From: Prevotella pectinovora
GTDB lineage: Bacteria; Bacteroidota; Bacteroidia; Bacteroidales; Bacteroidaceae
DNA: 49,013 nucleotides
Assembly (NCBI RefSeq): GCF_000834015.1
Contig: NZ_JXQI01000073.1
Location: 1-49,013, forward strand
Direction: 5' to 3'
A program made the position numbers and the translations under genes. The notes under the pieces are model-generated. The model worked only from the letters and a program-made list of their open reading frames with translations. It was not told the DNA's origin and searched no databases. Shown here in pieces: positions 8,413-18,261 of this stretch. Positions within the stretch are counted from its first letter, which is position 1. Each line of letters begins with the position of its first letter.

Positions 8413-8443
8413 CAAATATAACGATTTATTTGCTTACACACAA
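8413..8443 (-). promoter_or_regulatory. Bacteroidota-type promoter for the AAA ATPase gene
   Basis: Minus strand: TTG (8441-8443), 20 bases, then TATATTTG (8413-8420). Expected transcription start is near 8406. Confidence 0.6.
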
Positions 8444-8488
8444 TTTTATGGCACCTTTTCATTACACTTGCGGGTATTTCATTGCATT

Positions 8489-8644
8489 GACGAAAACCAG
8501 ACGTTAGGACTTGCCGGTGAAAATGCAATTGAAGCTATTAACGACATCACACCCGACAGGGAATACATAATACTGAATGTCAAAGACATGACGAACTTGA
8601 ACAAAAAAATATCAAAACTTGTAAATACAGAATATAATGACTAA
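8489..8644 (+). pseudogene. Possible 3' remnant of an unidentified gene
   Basis: An open run of 51 codons (DENQTLGLAGENAIEAINDI ... NTEYND, then TAA) looks protein-like in composition and periodicity but has no ATG; upstream the frame stays open without an obvious start. It overlaps the leuS promoter (8619-8649), which again suggests a decayed gene tail. Family not recognised. The rest of the gene-free stretch 8382-8714 holds two promoters and the palindrome. Confidence 0.35.
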
Positions 8645-8649
8645 CTTTG
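8619..8649 (+). promoter_or_regulatory. Bacteroidota-type promoter for leuS
   Basis: TTG at 8619-8621, 20 bases, TAACTTTG at 8642-8649. The leader to the leuS ATG would be about 59 bases. Confidence 0.65.
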
Positions 8650-8714
8650 CAGATTGAACTCAACATATAAATACAATTTTTATTCACGAAAAACAATAAA
8701 ACACATATAACACA

Positions 8715-11573
8715 ATGGAGTATAACTTCAACGAAATCGAAAAGAAATGGCGACAGAAGTGGGTGGAAGACAAGACCTATAAAGTCGTGGAAGACAAGGA
8801 GAAAAAGAAATTCTACGTGCTCAACATGTTTCCTTATCCTTCGGGAGCAGGACTCCATGTGGGACACCCGTTGGGATATATCGCCTCTGACATCTACGCA
8901 AGATACAAGAGACAGAACGGATTCAACGTGCTCAACCCGATGGGATACGACGCTTACGGACTGCCGGCGGAGCAGTATGCCATACAGACAGGACAGCATC
9001 CGGCAGTGACCACAGAGACTAATATCGCAAGATACAGAGAACAGCTCGACAAAATAGGATTCTCGTTCGACTGGGACAGAGAGGTGCGCACATGCGACCC
9101 GAAATACTATAAGTGGACACAGTGGGCTTTCCAGAAGATGTTCAAATCATTCTACTGCCAGAAATGCCAGAAGGCAATGCCTATCGAAGAGCTGGTGAAG
9201 ATGTTTGAAGAGAAAGGCAGCGAGGCGGCAGAGAACGTGGCAAAGAGCGAGGAACTGACATTCACCGCCGAGGAATGGAAGCAGATGACGGAGAAGGAGC
9301 AGCAGCAGGTGCTCATGAACTACCGCATAGCTTACATCGGAGAGACGATGGTGAACTGGTGTGCCGGTCTCGGCACGGTGCTCGCCAACGACGAGGTGGT
9401 GGACGGTGTGTCGGAACGCGGAGGATTCCCCGTGGTGCAGAAGAAGATGCGCCAGTGGTGTCTGCGCGTCAGCGCTTACTCACAGAGACTGCTCGACGGA
9501 CTGGACCAGGTGAACTGGACTGACAGCATCAAGGAGACCCAGCGCAACTGGATTGGACGCTCGGAAGGAACGGAGATGAACTTCAAAGTGGCCGGACAGG
9601 ACTGGGACTTCACCATCTTCACAACACGTGCTGACACTATCTTCGGAGTGACATTCATGGTGCTGGCGCCTGAGAGCGAACTCGTGGAGAAACTCACCAC
9701 AAGCGAACAGAAGGCTGAGGTGGACGAATATCTCGCCTACGTGAAGAAGCGCACAGAGCTCGACCGCATGGCAAACCACAAGGTTACGGGAGTGTTCTCC
9801 GGCTCTTATGCCGTGAACCCTTTCACGGGCGAGAACATCCCTGTATGGATTTCTGAATACGTGCTCGCAGGATACGGTACGGGAGCCATCATGGCTGTGC
9901 CTGCCCACGACTCACGCGACTACGCATTCGCCAAGCATTTCAACCTGCCTATAATCCCGCTCATCGAGGGTGCCGACGTTAGCGAGGAGAGCTTCGACGC
10001 CAAAGAGGGAACGGTATGCAACTCACCGGCACCAACGGCAAAGAACGCCATCGCCGGATTCTCGCTCAACGGACTGAGCGTGAAGGAGGCTATCGCAACG
10101 ACAAAGAAATACGTTACGGAGAATGACATCGGAAAGGTGAAGGTGAACTACCGCCTGCGCGACGCCATATTCTCACGACAGAGATACTGGGGTGAGCCAT
10201 TCCCCGTATACTACAAGGACGGTATGCCATACATGGTGCCGGAAGAGTGTCTGCCTGTGGAACTGCCTGAAGTAGACCAGTATAAGCCTACGGAAACAGG
10301 CGAGCCGCCATTGGGACACGCCAGGAAATGGGCTTGGGACACGGAGAAGAACGAAGTGGTGGACAAGGCGCTCATCAACGACACCACGATTTTCCCGCTG
10401 GAGCTGAACACCATGCCTGGATTCGCCGGTTCGTCGGCTTACTACCTGAGATATATGGACCCACACAACGACAAGGCACTCGTGGCAAAGGATGTGGACG
10501 AATACTGGCAGAACGTGGACCTCTACGTGGGAGGTACGGAGCATGCCACAGGACACCTCATCTACTCGCGCTTCTGGAACAAGTTCCTGTATGACTACGG
10601 ATGCTCTTGCAAAGAGGAGCCATATCAGAAACTCGTGAACCAGGGAATGATACAGGGACGCTCTAACTTCGTATACCGCATAAACAGCGACGACCATTCA
10701 AAGGCACCGGTGTTCGTGAGCCTCGGACTGAAAGACCAATATGAGACTACTCCGATACACGTTGACGTGAACATCGTGAACGCTGACGTGCTCGATCTGG
10801 AGGCTTTCAAGAAATGGAGACCTGAATATGAGAACGCCGAGTTCATACTGGAAGACGGAAAATACATCTGCGGATGGGCAGTAGAGAAGATGTCGAAGTC
10901 GATGTTCAACGTGGTGAACCCCGACATGATCGTAGAGAAATACGGTGCCGACACTCTGCGCCTGTATGAGATGTTCCTCGGTCCGGTGGAGGCAAGCAAG
11001 CCTTGGGACACCAACGGCATCGACGGTTGCCACCGCTTCCTGAAAAAGCTATGGGGACTGTTCTTCAGCCGCGACGGACAATTCCTGCCAACCGACGAAG
11101 AGCCTACGGCAGAACAGCTGAAGAGCATACACAAGCTCATCAAGAAGGTGACCCGCGACATTGAGCACTTCTCATACAACACGAGCATCTCGGCATTCAT
11201 GATTTGCGTGGGAGAACTGCAGCAGATGAAATGCCACAGCAAGATGGTGCTGCAAGACCTCGTGGTTCTCATCTCACCATTCGCACCGCATGTGGCAGAG
11301 GAGCTGTGGCATCAGCTCGGCAACGAGACTACGGTATGCGACGCCAAATGGCCTGAGTTCAACGAGAAATATCTCGTGGAAAGCAGCATGCAGCTCACGA
11401 TATCGTTCAACGGAAAGGCGCGCTACCAGAAGACATTCCCCGTTGACGCCGACAACGAGACGATAAAGAACGAGGTGCTCGCCGACGAGAAGAGCCAGAA
11501 ATACCTCGAAGGCAAACAGGTTGTGAAAGTCATCGTGGTGCCTAAGAAAATCGTTAACGTGGTGATAAAATAA
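8715..11573 (+). CDS. leuS: Leucine--tRNA ligase
   Basis: A 952-residue class I aminoacyl-tRNA synthetase that charges tRNA-Leu in the cytoplasm. The HIGH-type motif HVGH is at residues 48-51 within [16 protein letters not shown], and KMSKS is at 725-729. The editing (CP1) domain lies between, with [10 protein letters not shown] and [16 protein letters not shown], which hydrolyse mischarged tRNA. The C-terminal anticodon-binding region and the final LeuS-specific domain ([10 protein letters not shown] ... [15 protein letters not shown]) are present. It is longer than E. coli LeuS (860 residues), as often in Bacteroidota; residues about 145-190, lysine- and glutamate-rich, look like an inserted segment. 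The ATG at 8715 is followed by the typical [10 protein letters not shown] opening. Transcribed alone from 8619-8649. Confidence 0.98.
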   Translation: MEYNFNEIEKKWRQKWVEDKTYKVVEDKEKKKFYVLNMFPYPSGAGLHVGHPLGYIASDIYARYKRQNGFNVLNPMGYDAYGLPAEQYAIQTGQHPAVTTETNIARYREQLDKIGFSFDWDREVRTCDPKYYKWTQWAFQKMFKSFYCQKCQKAMPIEELVKMFEEKGSEAAENVAKSEELTFTAEEWKQMTEKEQQQVLMNYRIAYIGETMVNWCAGLGTVLANDEVVDGVSERGGFPVVQKKMRQWCLRVSAYSQRLLDGLDQVNWTDSIKETQRNWIGRSEGTEMNFKVAGQDWDFTIFTTRADTIFGVTFMVLAPESELVEKLTTSEQKAEVDEYLAYVKKRTELDRMANHKVTGVFSGSYAVNPFTGENIPVWISEYVLAGYGTGAIMAVPAHDSRDYAFAKHFNLPIIPLIEGADVSEESFDAKEGTVCNSPAPTAKNAIAGFSLNGLSVKEAIATTKKYVTENDIGKVKVNYRLRDAIFSRQRYWGEPFPVYYKDGMPYMVPEECLPVELPEVDQYKPTETGEPPLGHARKWAWDTEKNEVVDKALINDTTIFPLELNTMPGFAGSSAYYLRYMDPHNDKALVAKDVDEYWQNVDLYVGGTEHATGHLIYSRFWNKFLYDYGCSCKEEPYQKLVNQGMIQGRSNFVYRINSDDHSKAPVFVSLGLKDQYETTPIHVDVNIVNADVLDLEAFKKWRPEYENAEFILEDGKYICGWAVEKMSKSMFNVVNPDMIVEKYGADTLRLYEMFLGPVEASKPWDTNGIDGCHRFLKKLWGLFFSRDGQFLPTDEEPTAEQLKSIHKLIKKVTRDIEHFSYNTSISAFMICVGELQQMKCHSKMVLQDLVVLISPFAPHVAEELWHQLGNETTVCDAKWPEFNEKYLVESSMQLTISFNGKARYQKTFPVDADNETIKNEVLADEKSQKYLEGKQVVKVIVVPKKIVNVVIK

Positions 11574-11583
11574 TCCTTATACA

Positions 11584-11637
11584 ATCCCTTCCCTGACCTG
11601 CTGCCGATAAATGGCGGATGGAGCAGGGGAGGGGATT
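11584..11637 (+). terminator. Imperfect GC-rich hairpin after leuS
   Basis: AATCCCTTCCCTG and CTGC arms pair with GCAGGGGAGGGGATT around a short AT loop. There is no T-tract, so intrinsic termination is uncertain; it may instead stabilise the mRNA end. Confidence 0.35.
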
Positions 11638-11761
11638 GGAAACATTCTGAGAAGAAAGAAACAAGGCCTGGCAAAGAGAAAAACCGGCCCTATAAATAAC
11701 CTTAACTCATATACTAATCAAACAGCAGAGACCAGGAGTCTCTAACAACTAACTTTTTATT

Positions 11762-12790
11762 ATGGCAACTGACAACAACAATGCAGCTTTCGCACAGAAA
11801 AATGGTGGCGGAATAATACAATTCATGAGAAGTAACGCCGGCAAGGCGCTGGGAAGAGAGATAAAAGACTATTTCTTCATCACTCTCGGACTTATGCTAT
11901 ACACATTCGGATTCACCGTCTTCCTATTGCCATACGAGATTGTGACGGGCGGTATCGCCGGTGTAGGAGCCATCGTGTTCTATGCAACGAAATTTCCGGT
12001 GCAGTGGACTTTCTTCATCATCAACGCCGCGCTCATAGTGGCGGCACTGAAGATACTGGGATGGCGGTTTCTGGCAAAGACAATCTATGCCACATTCGCA
12101 CTGACCGTGATGCTCGACATAGCGCAGAAAGTGGTGGAGATGCCCGACGGCACTTTCTATAAGCTGATGGGAGAGGGCAACGACTTCATGTCGCTCGTCA
12201 TCGGATGTATGCTCACGGGAACGGCGCTCGCCATCGTGTTCCTCAACAACGGCAGTACAGGCGGTACCGACATCATCGCGGCGGTGGTGAACAAATACCA
12301 CAATATCTCGCTCGGTATGGGACTTATCATGGTGGACCTCTGTATCATCAGCAGCAGCTTGCTCATCGAATCCTTCGGTACGTTCCCAGAGAGATGCACG
12401 ATGGTGGTGTTCGGACTATGTACGATGTTCATCGAATGCAACATGCTCGACTTCGTGATGAACTGGCAGCGACAGTCCGTGCAGTTCATGATATTCTCAA
12501 AGAAACACCAGGAGATTGCCAACGCCATAGCAAAGGAGACCGAGCACACAATGACAATACTCGACGGTCACGGATGGTATTCCGGCGACCCTATAAAGGT
12601 GATCTGCCTCATGGCAAAGAAAAGGGAAAGCGTGGAAATCTTCCGCGTCATAAAGTCTATAGACCCTAATGCCTTCGTAAGCCAAAGCAGCGTGCAGGGC
12701 GTATTCGGAGAGGGCTTCGATCCGATAAAGGTGAAGGTGAAGGCACAGAAACTGGAAAAGGAAATGAAAAAACAACAGGAGAATGCTTGA
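11762..12790 (+). CDS. YitT family integral membrane protein (DUF161 + DUF2179)
   Basis: A 342-residue protein with a soluble N-terminal stretch (1-35), about five to six membrane segments between roughly residues 40 and 225 with glycine-rich turns (VTGGIAGVGAIVFY, NNGSTGGTDIIAAVVNKY) typical of the YitT/DUF161 repeat, and a C-terminal cytoplasmic DUF2179 domain (about 235-325, DGHGWYSGDPIKVICLMAKKRE and DPNAFVSQSSVQGVFGEGFD). The family is widespread; its transport substrate is not established. The tail is lysine- and glutamine-rich. It is 188 bases downstream of leuS and followed by a long inverted repeat, so probably its own transcription unit. Confidence 0.85.
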   Translation: MATDNNNAAFAQKNGGGIIQFMRSNAGKALGREIKDYFFITLGLMLYTFGFTVFLLPYEIVTGGIAGVGAIVFYATKFPVQWTFFIINAALIVAALKILGWRFLAKTIYATFALTVMLDIAQKVVEMPDGTFYKLMGEGNDFMSLVIGCMLTGTALAIVFLNNGSTGGTDIIAAVVNKYHNISLGMGLIMVDLCIISSSLLIESFGTFPERCTMVVFGLCTMFIECNMLDFVMNWQRQSVQFMIFSKKHQEIANAIAKETEHTMTILDGHGWYSGDPIKVICLMAKKRESVEIFRVIKSIDPNAFVSQSSVQGVFGEGFDPIKVKVKAQKLEKEMKKQQENA

Positions 12791-12801
12791 CAAATAGAAG
12801 A

Positions 12802-12913
12802 AGACCCCTCCTGACATTCCCCAGAAGAGAGAGAGAGACAGTACTCAGAACATATAAGGAAGTATGAGGAAAATAATACTGTCTCTCACACAAGGAGATG
12901 TCAGGAGGGGTCT
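12802..12913. terminator. Long two-tier inverted repeat after the YitT gene
   Basis: Outer arms are a perfect 16-bp pair (AGACCCCTCCTGACAT, 12802-12817, with 12898-12913); inner arms pair a GAGAGAGACAGTACT tract (12831-12845) with an ATACTGTCTCTC tract (about 12876-12887). There is no clear T-tract. It could be a terminator, an RNA-stabilising hairpin, or a small MITE-like insertion. Confidence 0.5.
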
Positions 12914-12934
12914 TGCTGACTTGTAAACTCATAA

Positions 12935-12993
12935 GACTTGTCTTCTCGTCAACTCGTTTACTTGTCAACTCGTCAACTTGTCTACCCGTCAAC
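12935..12993 (+). repeat. 9-bp tandem array upstream of rdgB
   Basis: About six units of the GTCAACTCG/GTTTACTTG/GTCTACCCG type in a row, ending 11 bases before the rdgB start codon. Same orientation relative to the next gene as the arrays before lgt and the glycosyltransferase at 46017. Confidence 0.75.
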
Positions 12994-13004
12994 TATAAAT
13001 AAAC

Positions 13005-13616
13005 ATGAAAATAGTATTTGCAACAAACAACGCTCACAAACTGGAAGAAGTGAGAAACATTCTTGGAAACAAATTCCAGGTATTGTCGCTCAACGACATT
13101 GAATGCCACGTGGATATTCCGGAGACAGGAAAGACTCTGGAAGAAAATGCCATGATAAAGGCAAAATACGTGTTTGAACATTATCATATCAGTGTGTTTG
13201 CCGACGACACAGGACTCGAAGTTGAAGCTCTCGGCGGAGAACCCGGAGTATATTCTGCAAGATATGCGGGAGGCGACGGACACGACAGCGAGGCAAACAT
13301 GAAGAAGCTGCTCGCCAACCTCAAGGGAGAGGAAAACCGCAAGGCGCGTTTCCGCACCGTGATAGCCTATATTCTGAAAGACGAAGACTCTGGCGGTATA
13401 GCTGCCCAGGGAGAGATGGAAGGCATAGTGGAAGGCGAGATAACGGAAGAAAAGAAGGGAGAGTCGGGATTCGGCTACGACCCTATATTCCAGCCTACCG
13501 GCTACGACAAGACATTCGCCGAACTCGGCAACGACATAAAGAACAAAATCTCTCATAGGGCAAGGGCTGTGGAGAAATTCGCACAATTCCTCTTTTCCGC
13601 CACCTGTCAGCAATAA
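13005..13616 (+). CDS. rdgB: Non-canonical purine NTP pyrophosphatase (RdgB/HAM1 family)
   Basis: A 203-residue soluble house-cleaning enzyme that hydrolyses XTP, dITP and ITP to the monophosphates and pyrophosphate, keeping deaminated purines out of DNA and RNA. All family signatures are visible: [11 protein letters not shown] at the start, the catalytic and metal site [30 protein letters not shown] and NKISHRARA near the end. Length is normal. The porZ-like gene follows after 49 bases on the same strand, so the two may be cotranscribed. The leader carries the 9-bp array. Confidence 0.96.
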   Translation: MKIVFATNNAHKLEEVRNILGNKFQVLSLNDIECHVDIPETGKTLEENAMIKAKYVFEHYHISVFADDTGLEVEALGGEPGVYSARYAGGDGHDSEANMKKLLANLKGEENRKARFRTVIAYILKDEDSGGIAAQGEMEGIVEGEITEEKKGESGFGYDPIFQPTGYDKTFAELGNDIKNKISHRARAVEKFAQFLFSATCQQ

Positions 13617-13665
13617 TTCAGCAGGTTGTTGCGTTATAAGAGAAAACAATAAAGAAAAAAAAGAA

Positions 13666-15786
13666 ATGCGCAGACACTTCATATCACTCCTCACATTGCT
13701 CGCCGCAATGACGACAAACGCCGGAGCACAGAATCTGGACAAATGGAAGGCATATATGGCTTATGGAAAGATTACAGACATAGAGCCTGCCGGAAACATG
13801 GTTTATGTGCTCAGCTCCGGCGACTTGTTCTCATACAACATCACGGACGGAAGCGTGGCGACATACGACAAGGTGTTCCCGCTCAGCGAATGCACAATAT
13901 CGCAGATAGCATGGAACAACACGGCGAAGAAGCTTATCATAGTATACGACAACTACAACATCGACCTGCTCGACAACAAGCTGAACGTGACGAACATCGC
14001 GGGCTACTACGACAAGACGATGACGGTAAGCAAGGATGTAAACAAGGTGGTGATAGAGGGCAGTCTGGCATATCTGTGTACGGCTTTCGGACTGGTGCAG
14101 ATTGACATGAAGGAGGGACTTATCCTCGACACCTACAATCTGGGAAAGAATGTTACCGACTGTGCCTTCAGCGGAAACAAGATATACGTGAACACCAGCG
14201 ACGGAATACTGGCAGCCGACAAGTCGGCAAACCTGCTCGACAAGTCTAACTGGCACGCCACGACAGACAATGTATCGTTCAACCATGCCAACGACATCGC
14301 CACGACATGGGACAACGGATATCTGCAATACGTGGCCTACGACAAGACAAACAAATGCTACTGGACCAACCAGGAGGACGAGAAGCTGCAGGCATACACC
14401 GTTACCGCCGACGGCACGAAGACCGTGACGCTGAGCGACATAAATCCCGTAGGTACACCGAAATACAATACCATCGGTTTTCTGAAGATAAGGAACGGAA
14501 AGCTCTATACCTGCAACGGTGGAGAGTGGGACAGGGAAAAGCCAGCCACGATACAGGTGTACGACATCGACGGCAATACCTGGACTACTTACGACGACAA
14601 GGGAATAGCAGAGAAATACGGTATCATATATAAGGATATGCTTTGTCTCGACATCGACCCCAAAAACGACAACCACGTGATGGCTGGATCACAAAGCGGA
14701 CTATACGAATTCCTCGACGGAAAACTGATCAACAGATTTGACTACAAAAACAGTCCGATATCCTTCGTCGACGGTCTGGAAGGTAATCCGAACTATCAGA
14801 TCATCACATCGTTGTTCTACGACAAAGACAACACGCTGTGGGTAATAAACCATCAGGCTATAAACAAAGGAATACTGAAATATTCTGCCGACGGCAAATG
14901 GTCGTCGCCAGACAAGACCATAAACCACCTCTCCGTGAACAATGCCAAGATCATGGGATACGACTCTCATGGCAGGATTTGGATAAATAACGGACGTAAT
15001 GCCAACCCTGGAGTGTATTGCTATTCTGCCGACGGCAACAATCTATATAGCTACACGCATTTCGTGAACGAGGACATGGCGGAAATAAGCGGTATCGAGA
15101 GATGCAAGACGCTCGCCGAAGACAGAAGCGGAAATATATGGGTGGGAACTAACGTTGGTCTCTTCGAACTGACAGAGGAATACCAGCGCGACCCGTCGCT
15201 CGGCTTCTATCAGGTGAAGGTGCCCCGCAACGACGGTACCAATTATGCCGACTATCTGCTTGCCGGACTCGACATCACCACGATGGCAATAGACAATGCC
15301 GACCGCAAATGGATAGGCACGAGCCGCGACGGCGTGTATGTCATAAGCAGCGACAACATGGTGCAGGAGGCTCACTTCCTGGCATCAAACAGCAGTCTGC
15401 TCGCCGACGGTATCCTCGATATAGAGATAGACAAGCAGACGGGAACGGTATATATAGGAACTGAAAAGGGTCTGTGCTCAGTGGAAAGCAATGCCGTGGC
15501 TACCAACGAGAGCATGAGCAAAGACAACGTATGGGCTTATCCTAATCCCGTGAAGCCTGACTATACGGGACTCATCAACATAGTAGGACTTGCCTACGAC
15601 AGCGACGTGAAAATCACAACCACAAACGGTGTGCTCGTGGCTGAAGGACGAAGCACCGGAGGATCCTTCCAATGGGACGGATGCGACAAGAAGGGCAGGA
15701 GAGTGGCAAGCGGCATATATATGGTGAACACAGCGACGCAGAGCGGAGACAGCGGCACGGTATGCAAGATTGCGGTGATAAACTAA
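13666..15786 (+). CDS. porZ: PorZ-like type IX secretion protein (beta-propeller with C-terminal sorting-type domain)
   Basis: A 706-residue exported protein. It has a signal peptide (MRRHFISLLTLLAAMTTNAGAQ, cleavage after about residue 21) and two seven-bladed-propeller-like regions with repeated strands such as NIWVGTNVGLFEL, RKWIGTSRDGVYVI and TVYIGTEKGLCSV. The final about 90 residues (WAYPNPV ... DKKGRRVASGIYMVNT ... KIAVIN) form a beta-sandwich of the T9SS CTD type. This layout and the N-terminal block (AGNMVYVLSSGDLFSYN) match PorZ, a cell-surface partner of the sortase PorU that helps attach T9SS cargo to A-LPS. P. gingivalis PorZ is of similar size. It precedes envelope-modifying genes, which fits. 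Alternative: another propeller protein with a sorting domain. Confidence 0.75.
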   Translation: MRRHFISLLTLLAAMTTNAGAQNLDKWKAYMAYGKITDIEPAGNMVYVLSSGDLFSYNITDGSVATYDKVFPLSECTISQIAWNNTAKKLIIVYDNYNIDLLDNKLNVTNIAGYYDKTMTVSKDVNKVVIEGSLAYLCTAFGLVQIDMKEGLILDTYNLGKNVTDCAFSGNKIYVNTSDGILAADKSANLLDKSNWHATTDNVSFNHANDIATTWDNGYLQYVAYDKTNKCYWTNQEDEKLQAYTVTADGTKTVTLSDINPVGTPKYNTIGFLKIRNGKLYTCNGGEWDREKPATIQVYDIDGNTWTTYDDKGIAEKYGIIYKDMLCLDIDPKNDNHVMAGSQSGLYEFLDGKLINRFDYKNSPISFVDGLEGNPNYQIITSLFYDKDNTLWVINHQAINKGILKYSADGKWSSPDKTINHLSVNNAKIMGYDSHGRIWINNGRNANPGVYCYSADGNNLYSYTHFVNEDMAEISGIERCKTLAEDRSGNIWVGTNVGLFELTEEYQRDPSLGFYQVKVPRNDGTNYADYLLAGLDITTMAIDNADRKWIGTSRDGVYVISSDNMVQEAHFLASNSSLLADGILDIEIDKQTGTVYIGTEKGLCSVESNAVATNESMSKDNVWAYPNPVKPDYTGLINIVGLAYDSDVKITTTNGVLVAEGRSTGGSFQWDGCDKKGRRVASGIYMVNTATQSGDSGTVCKIAVIN

Positions 15787-15920
15787 GTCTATATATATAT
15801 TTATATGGTGATATAACCAAGCCTATATAATATATTAACAAGGAAAAACAACGGTATGACGCCCAAGTGCTTTATCAAGCGTTTTGTCCATTATATATAA
15901 AAACAAGGAAATAAAGACAG

Positions 15921-17459
15921 ATGAAATATTCGATAAGGAAGAAATGGAATGAGATGAGGGGATTTGTCTTCTTCACACTGGCAATAACGCTGCTGTGGGG
16001 AATGGAATTTGCCTTTGCCGACTTCTACGACTCACCATGCAACAGCATGAAAGACTTTGTGGGACAGGCTTTCCAATGGGGAGCGATAGAGATGACAACC
16101 TTTGTCTTCATCTGGATGATAGCAGCAAACAAATATGTCTTCGCCGTGGCGTATCCGCTGCTGACGGCACTGACTTCTGCCGTGGCGTTCTTCCGCTATA
16201 CAATGAAGGTCACGGTGACGCCGATGACCATAGACCTCACCTTCACCAACGACCTCACAACGACGTCAGACATGATAACGCTGCCGCTCATACTTTTTAT
16301 CCTCATAAATCTCATCGCGGCTATATTCATAGCGAGATGGCGATTCATAAGGCTGGACAATCTGAAATGGCAATGGATACACATCATCGTCTGCATGGCA
16401 CTGATATACGGCATTTTCCACAACGGACGACTTGGAATACCGGTATCCAACCGTCTGCCCTTCAATATCTATGCCTCGCTAAACGAATATCTCGGCAACA
16501 AGCGCATCGTGGCAGACAAGCGTCCTGCCTTCGGCGGAAAGACGACATGTGGCACTGACAGCATCGACGTGGTGTTCATCATCGGTGAGACGCTGCGTGC
16601 CGACCACATGCAGATCAACGGATATGCAAGGCCCACCACGCCGCTGCTGGCAAAGGAGAAGAACGTGGTGTCACTGCCTGACATAGAGTCAGAATACTGG
16701 TTCACCCACGAGAGCGTGCCGTATATCATGACCAGGGCCGACCACAACACCAAGGACAGGGCATATACAGAACGGTCGTTCATCGACATCTTCAAGAGAG
16801 CCGGCTACCACACATCATGGATTTCAAACCAGGAGAGCGTTCCCACATTCATATATTTCATGAAGGAGGCAGACAAGCTGACGTATGTAAACGGCGGCAA
16901 GTCGCTATATATCTATGACTCATGGCTCGACGACGATGTGCTGCCCCCTCTTGACAGTGCACTGACAAACGGAAAGTCAAACAGCCGCAACCTTATCGTC
17001 ATACACAGCATCGGTTCACACTGGTGGTATAACGCCCATTATCCCAAGTCGGCAGCCCGTTGGAAACCGGAACTGACGAGTCGCGTGATAACGGAGAACA
17101 GCCGGCAGCAGTTCATAAACTCCTACGACAACACCGTATTATATTCCGACAGTTTCTGGCATCAGGTGAGAGAACGTCTGCGCCATCGCAACGCCATAGT
17201 GATATATCTCTCCGACCATGGCGAAAACCTGGGCGAAGACGGACAATATACACATGCCAACGACACCAAGGAGGTGAGAAACGCCGCCTGCTGGATATGG
17301 TGCTCCGACAAATACAAGAGCCGTTATCCTGAGAAATACGCAGCCCTGGAGAGAAACGCCAAGAAGAAATACAACACGGCATTCCTCTTCCATTCCATCA
17401 TCGATGCCGGCGACATCAGCACTCCTTACATCGACAAGAAGTATGATGTATTCAAATAG
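15921..17459 (+). CDS. Phosphoethanolamine transferase-like sulfatase-fold membrane enzyme (EptA/EptB type)
   Basis: A 512-residue protein with about five N-terminal membrane segments (roughly 14-32, 50-70, 72-92, 118-138, 150-168) and a large periplasmic alkaline-phosphatase-fold domain. Metal and catalytic residues fit the family: FIIGETLRADHM (Glu223), the probable nucleophile Thr262 in FTHESVPYIMTR, and LSDHGENLGEDG (Asp432, His433) with His445. Such enzymes move phosphoethanolamine from phosphatidylethanolamine to lipid A or core sugars, lowering negative charge and sensitivity to cationic peptides. Which sugar or lipid is modified here cannot be read from sequence. It is followed after 22 bases by three glycosyltransferase genes, which suggests an LPS or glycan context. 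Confidence 0.85.
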   Translation: MKYSIRKKWNEMRGFVFFTLAITLLWGMEFAFADFYDSPCNSMKDFVGQAFQWGAIEMTTFVFIWMIAANKYVFAVAYPLLTALTSAVAFFRYTMKVTVTPMTIDLTFTNDLTTTSDMITLPLILFILINLIAAIFIARWRFIRLDNLKWQWIHIIVCMALIYGIFHNGRLGIPVSNRLPFNIYASLNEYLGNKRIVADKRPAFGGKTTCGTDSIDVVFIIGETLRADHMQINGYARPTTPLLAKEKNVVSLPDIESEYWFTHESVPYIMTRADHNTKDRAYTERSFIDIFKRAGYHTSWISNQESVPTFIYFMKEADKLTYVNGGKSLYIYDSWLDDDVLPPLDSALTNGKSNSRNLIVIHSIGSHWWYNAHYPKSAARWKPELTSRVITENSRQQFINSYDNTVLYSDSFWHQVRERLRHRNAIVIYLSDHGENLGEDGQYTHANDTKEVRNAACWIWCSDKYKSRYPEKYAALERNAKKKYNTAFLFHSIIDAGDISTPYIDKKYDVFK

Positions 17460-17481
17460 ACAATGACTATATAACTATATA

Positions 17482-18261
17482 ATGATTACCGTCTGCATAG
17501 CGACATACAACGGATCGAGATATATCCGCCAGCAACTCCTGTCCATCCTGCCACAACTGGCAGAGACGGACGAGATTGTCGTGTCCGACGACGGATCGAC
17601 AGACGATACATCTGAAATAGTGCGCTCCATCGGCGACAAGAGGATAAGGATTGTGGATAACCGCAAAGGAGAAGGTGGAAAACATTATCACAAGGAAGAA
17701 GATGGAAAGCATTATCACAAGGAAGAAGGTGGAAAAAACGCCCTCAGCAACAGTCTGACACGGAACTTCGAAAATGCCCTGCGCCATGCTAAAGGCGACT
17801 ATATCTTCCTCTCCGACCAGGACGACGTGTGGATGGAAAACAAGGTGGCGGTATGCATGGAAGTCCTGCGCAGCCACCACTGTGTGGTCAGCGACGCCAT
17901 AGTGACAGACAAAGACCTCAACGACACCAACGACTCTTTCTACAAGATGATAAAGATGAAACCCGGCAGACTCTATAACCTGCTGTGGCACAACGGATAT
18001 ACGGGGTGCTGCATGGCTTTCAGACGCGACGTGATGCAGAAAGCGCTGCCCTTTCCTGCCGACATACCGATGCACGACATCTGGATAGGCAACGTGGCGG
18101 CTTTCTTCTTCGACGTGGCATTCATAAACGACCGACTGATATATTTCCGCAGACACGAGAGCGCCGCGTCTTGCAACGCCAAAGGAAGCCGCTTCTCGAC
18201 GGCAAGGCAGATTCTCTTCAGATGGAAAACAATAAAGAACCTAATAACACACAAATCATGA
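17482..18261 (+). CDS. Family 2 glycosyltransferase with an internal histidine-rich repeat
   Basis: A 259-residue GT-A fold enzyme. The start (MITVCIATYNGSRYIRQQL), the nucleotide-sugar region VSDDGSTDDT (35-44) and the DXD-type motif SDQDDVW (111-117) are typical of GT2 rhamnosyl- or similar transferases. Between these, residues 65-82 are two 9-residue units of the form GGKHYHKEE, encoded by 27-bp tandem repeats at 17674-17727; this insertion falls in a surface loop between beta-strands and is unusual. The stop overlaps the start of the next glycosyltransferase gene (ATGA at 18258-18261), so they are translationally coupled. It probably adds one sugar to a lipid-linked glycan; donor and acceptor are unknown. 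Confidence 0.88.
   Translation: MITVCIATYNGSRYIRQQLLSILPQLAETDEIVVSDDGSTDDTSEIVRSIGDKRIRIVDNRKGEGGKHYHKEEDGKHYHKEEGGKNALSNSLTRNFENALRHAKGDYIFLSDQDDVWMENKVAVCMEVLRSHHCVVSDAIVTDKDLNDTNDSFYKMIKMKPGRLYNLLWHNGYTGCCMAFRRDVMQKALPFPADIPMHDIWIGNVAAFFFDVAFINDRLIYFRRHESAASCNAKGSRFSTARQILFRWKTIKNLITHKS
17674..17727 (+). repeat. 27-bp in-frame tandem repeat in the glycosyltransferase gene
   Basis: Two copies (17674-17700, 17701-17727) differing at three positions, followed by a partial third (GGTGGAAAA). Slippage would add or remove nine residues (GGKHYHKEE) without breaking the frame. Confidence 0.85.

Noticed and set aside
17652..17660. Perfect DnaA-box sequence TGTGGATAA
   Set aside because: A single site inside a glycosyltransferase coding region with no neighbouring boxes; expected by chance.
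17985..18257. Upstream extension of the second glycosyltransferase
   Set aside because: The open frame overlaps the previous gene and its residues do not fit the GT2 fold; the coupled ATG at 18258 starts the conserved region.
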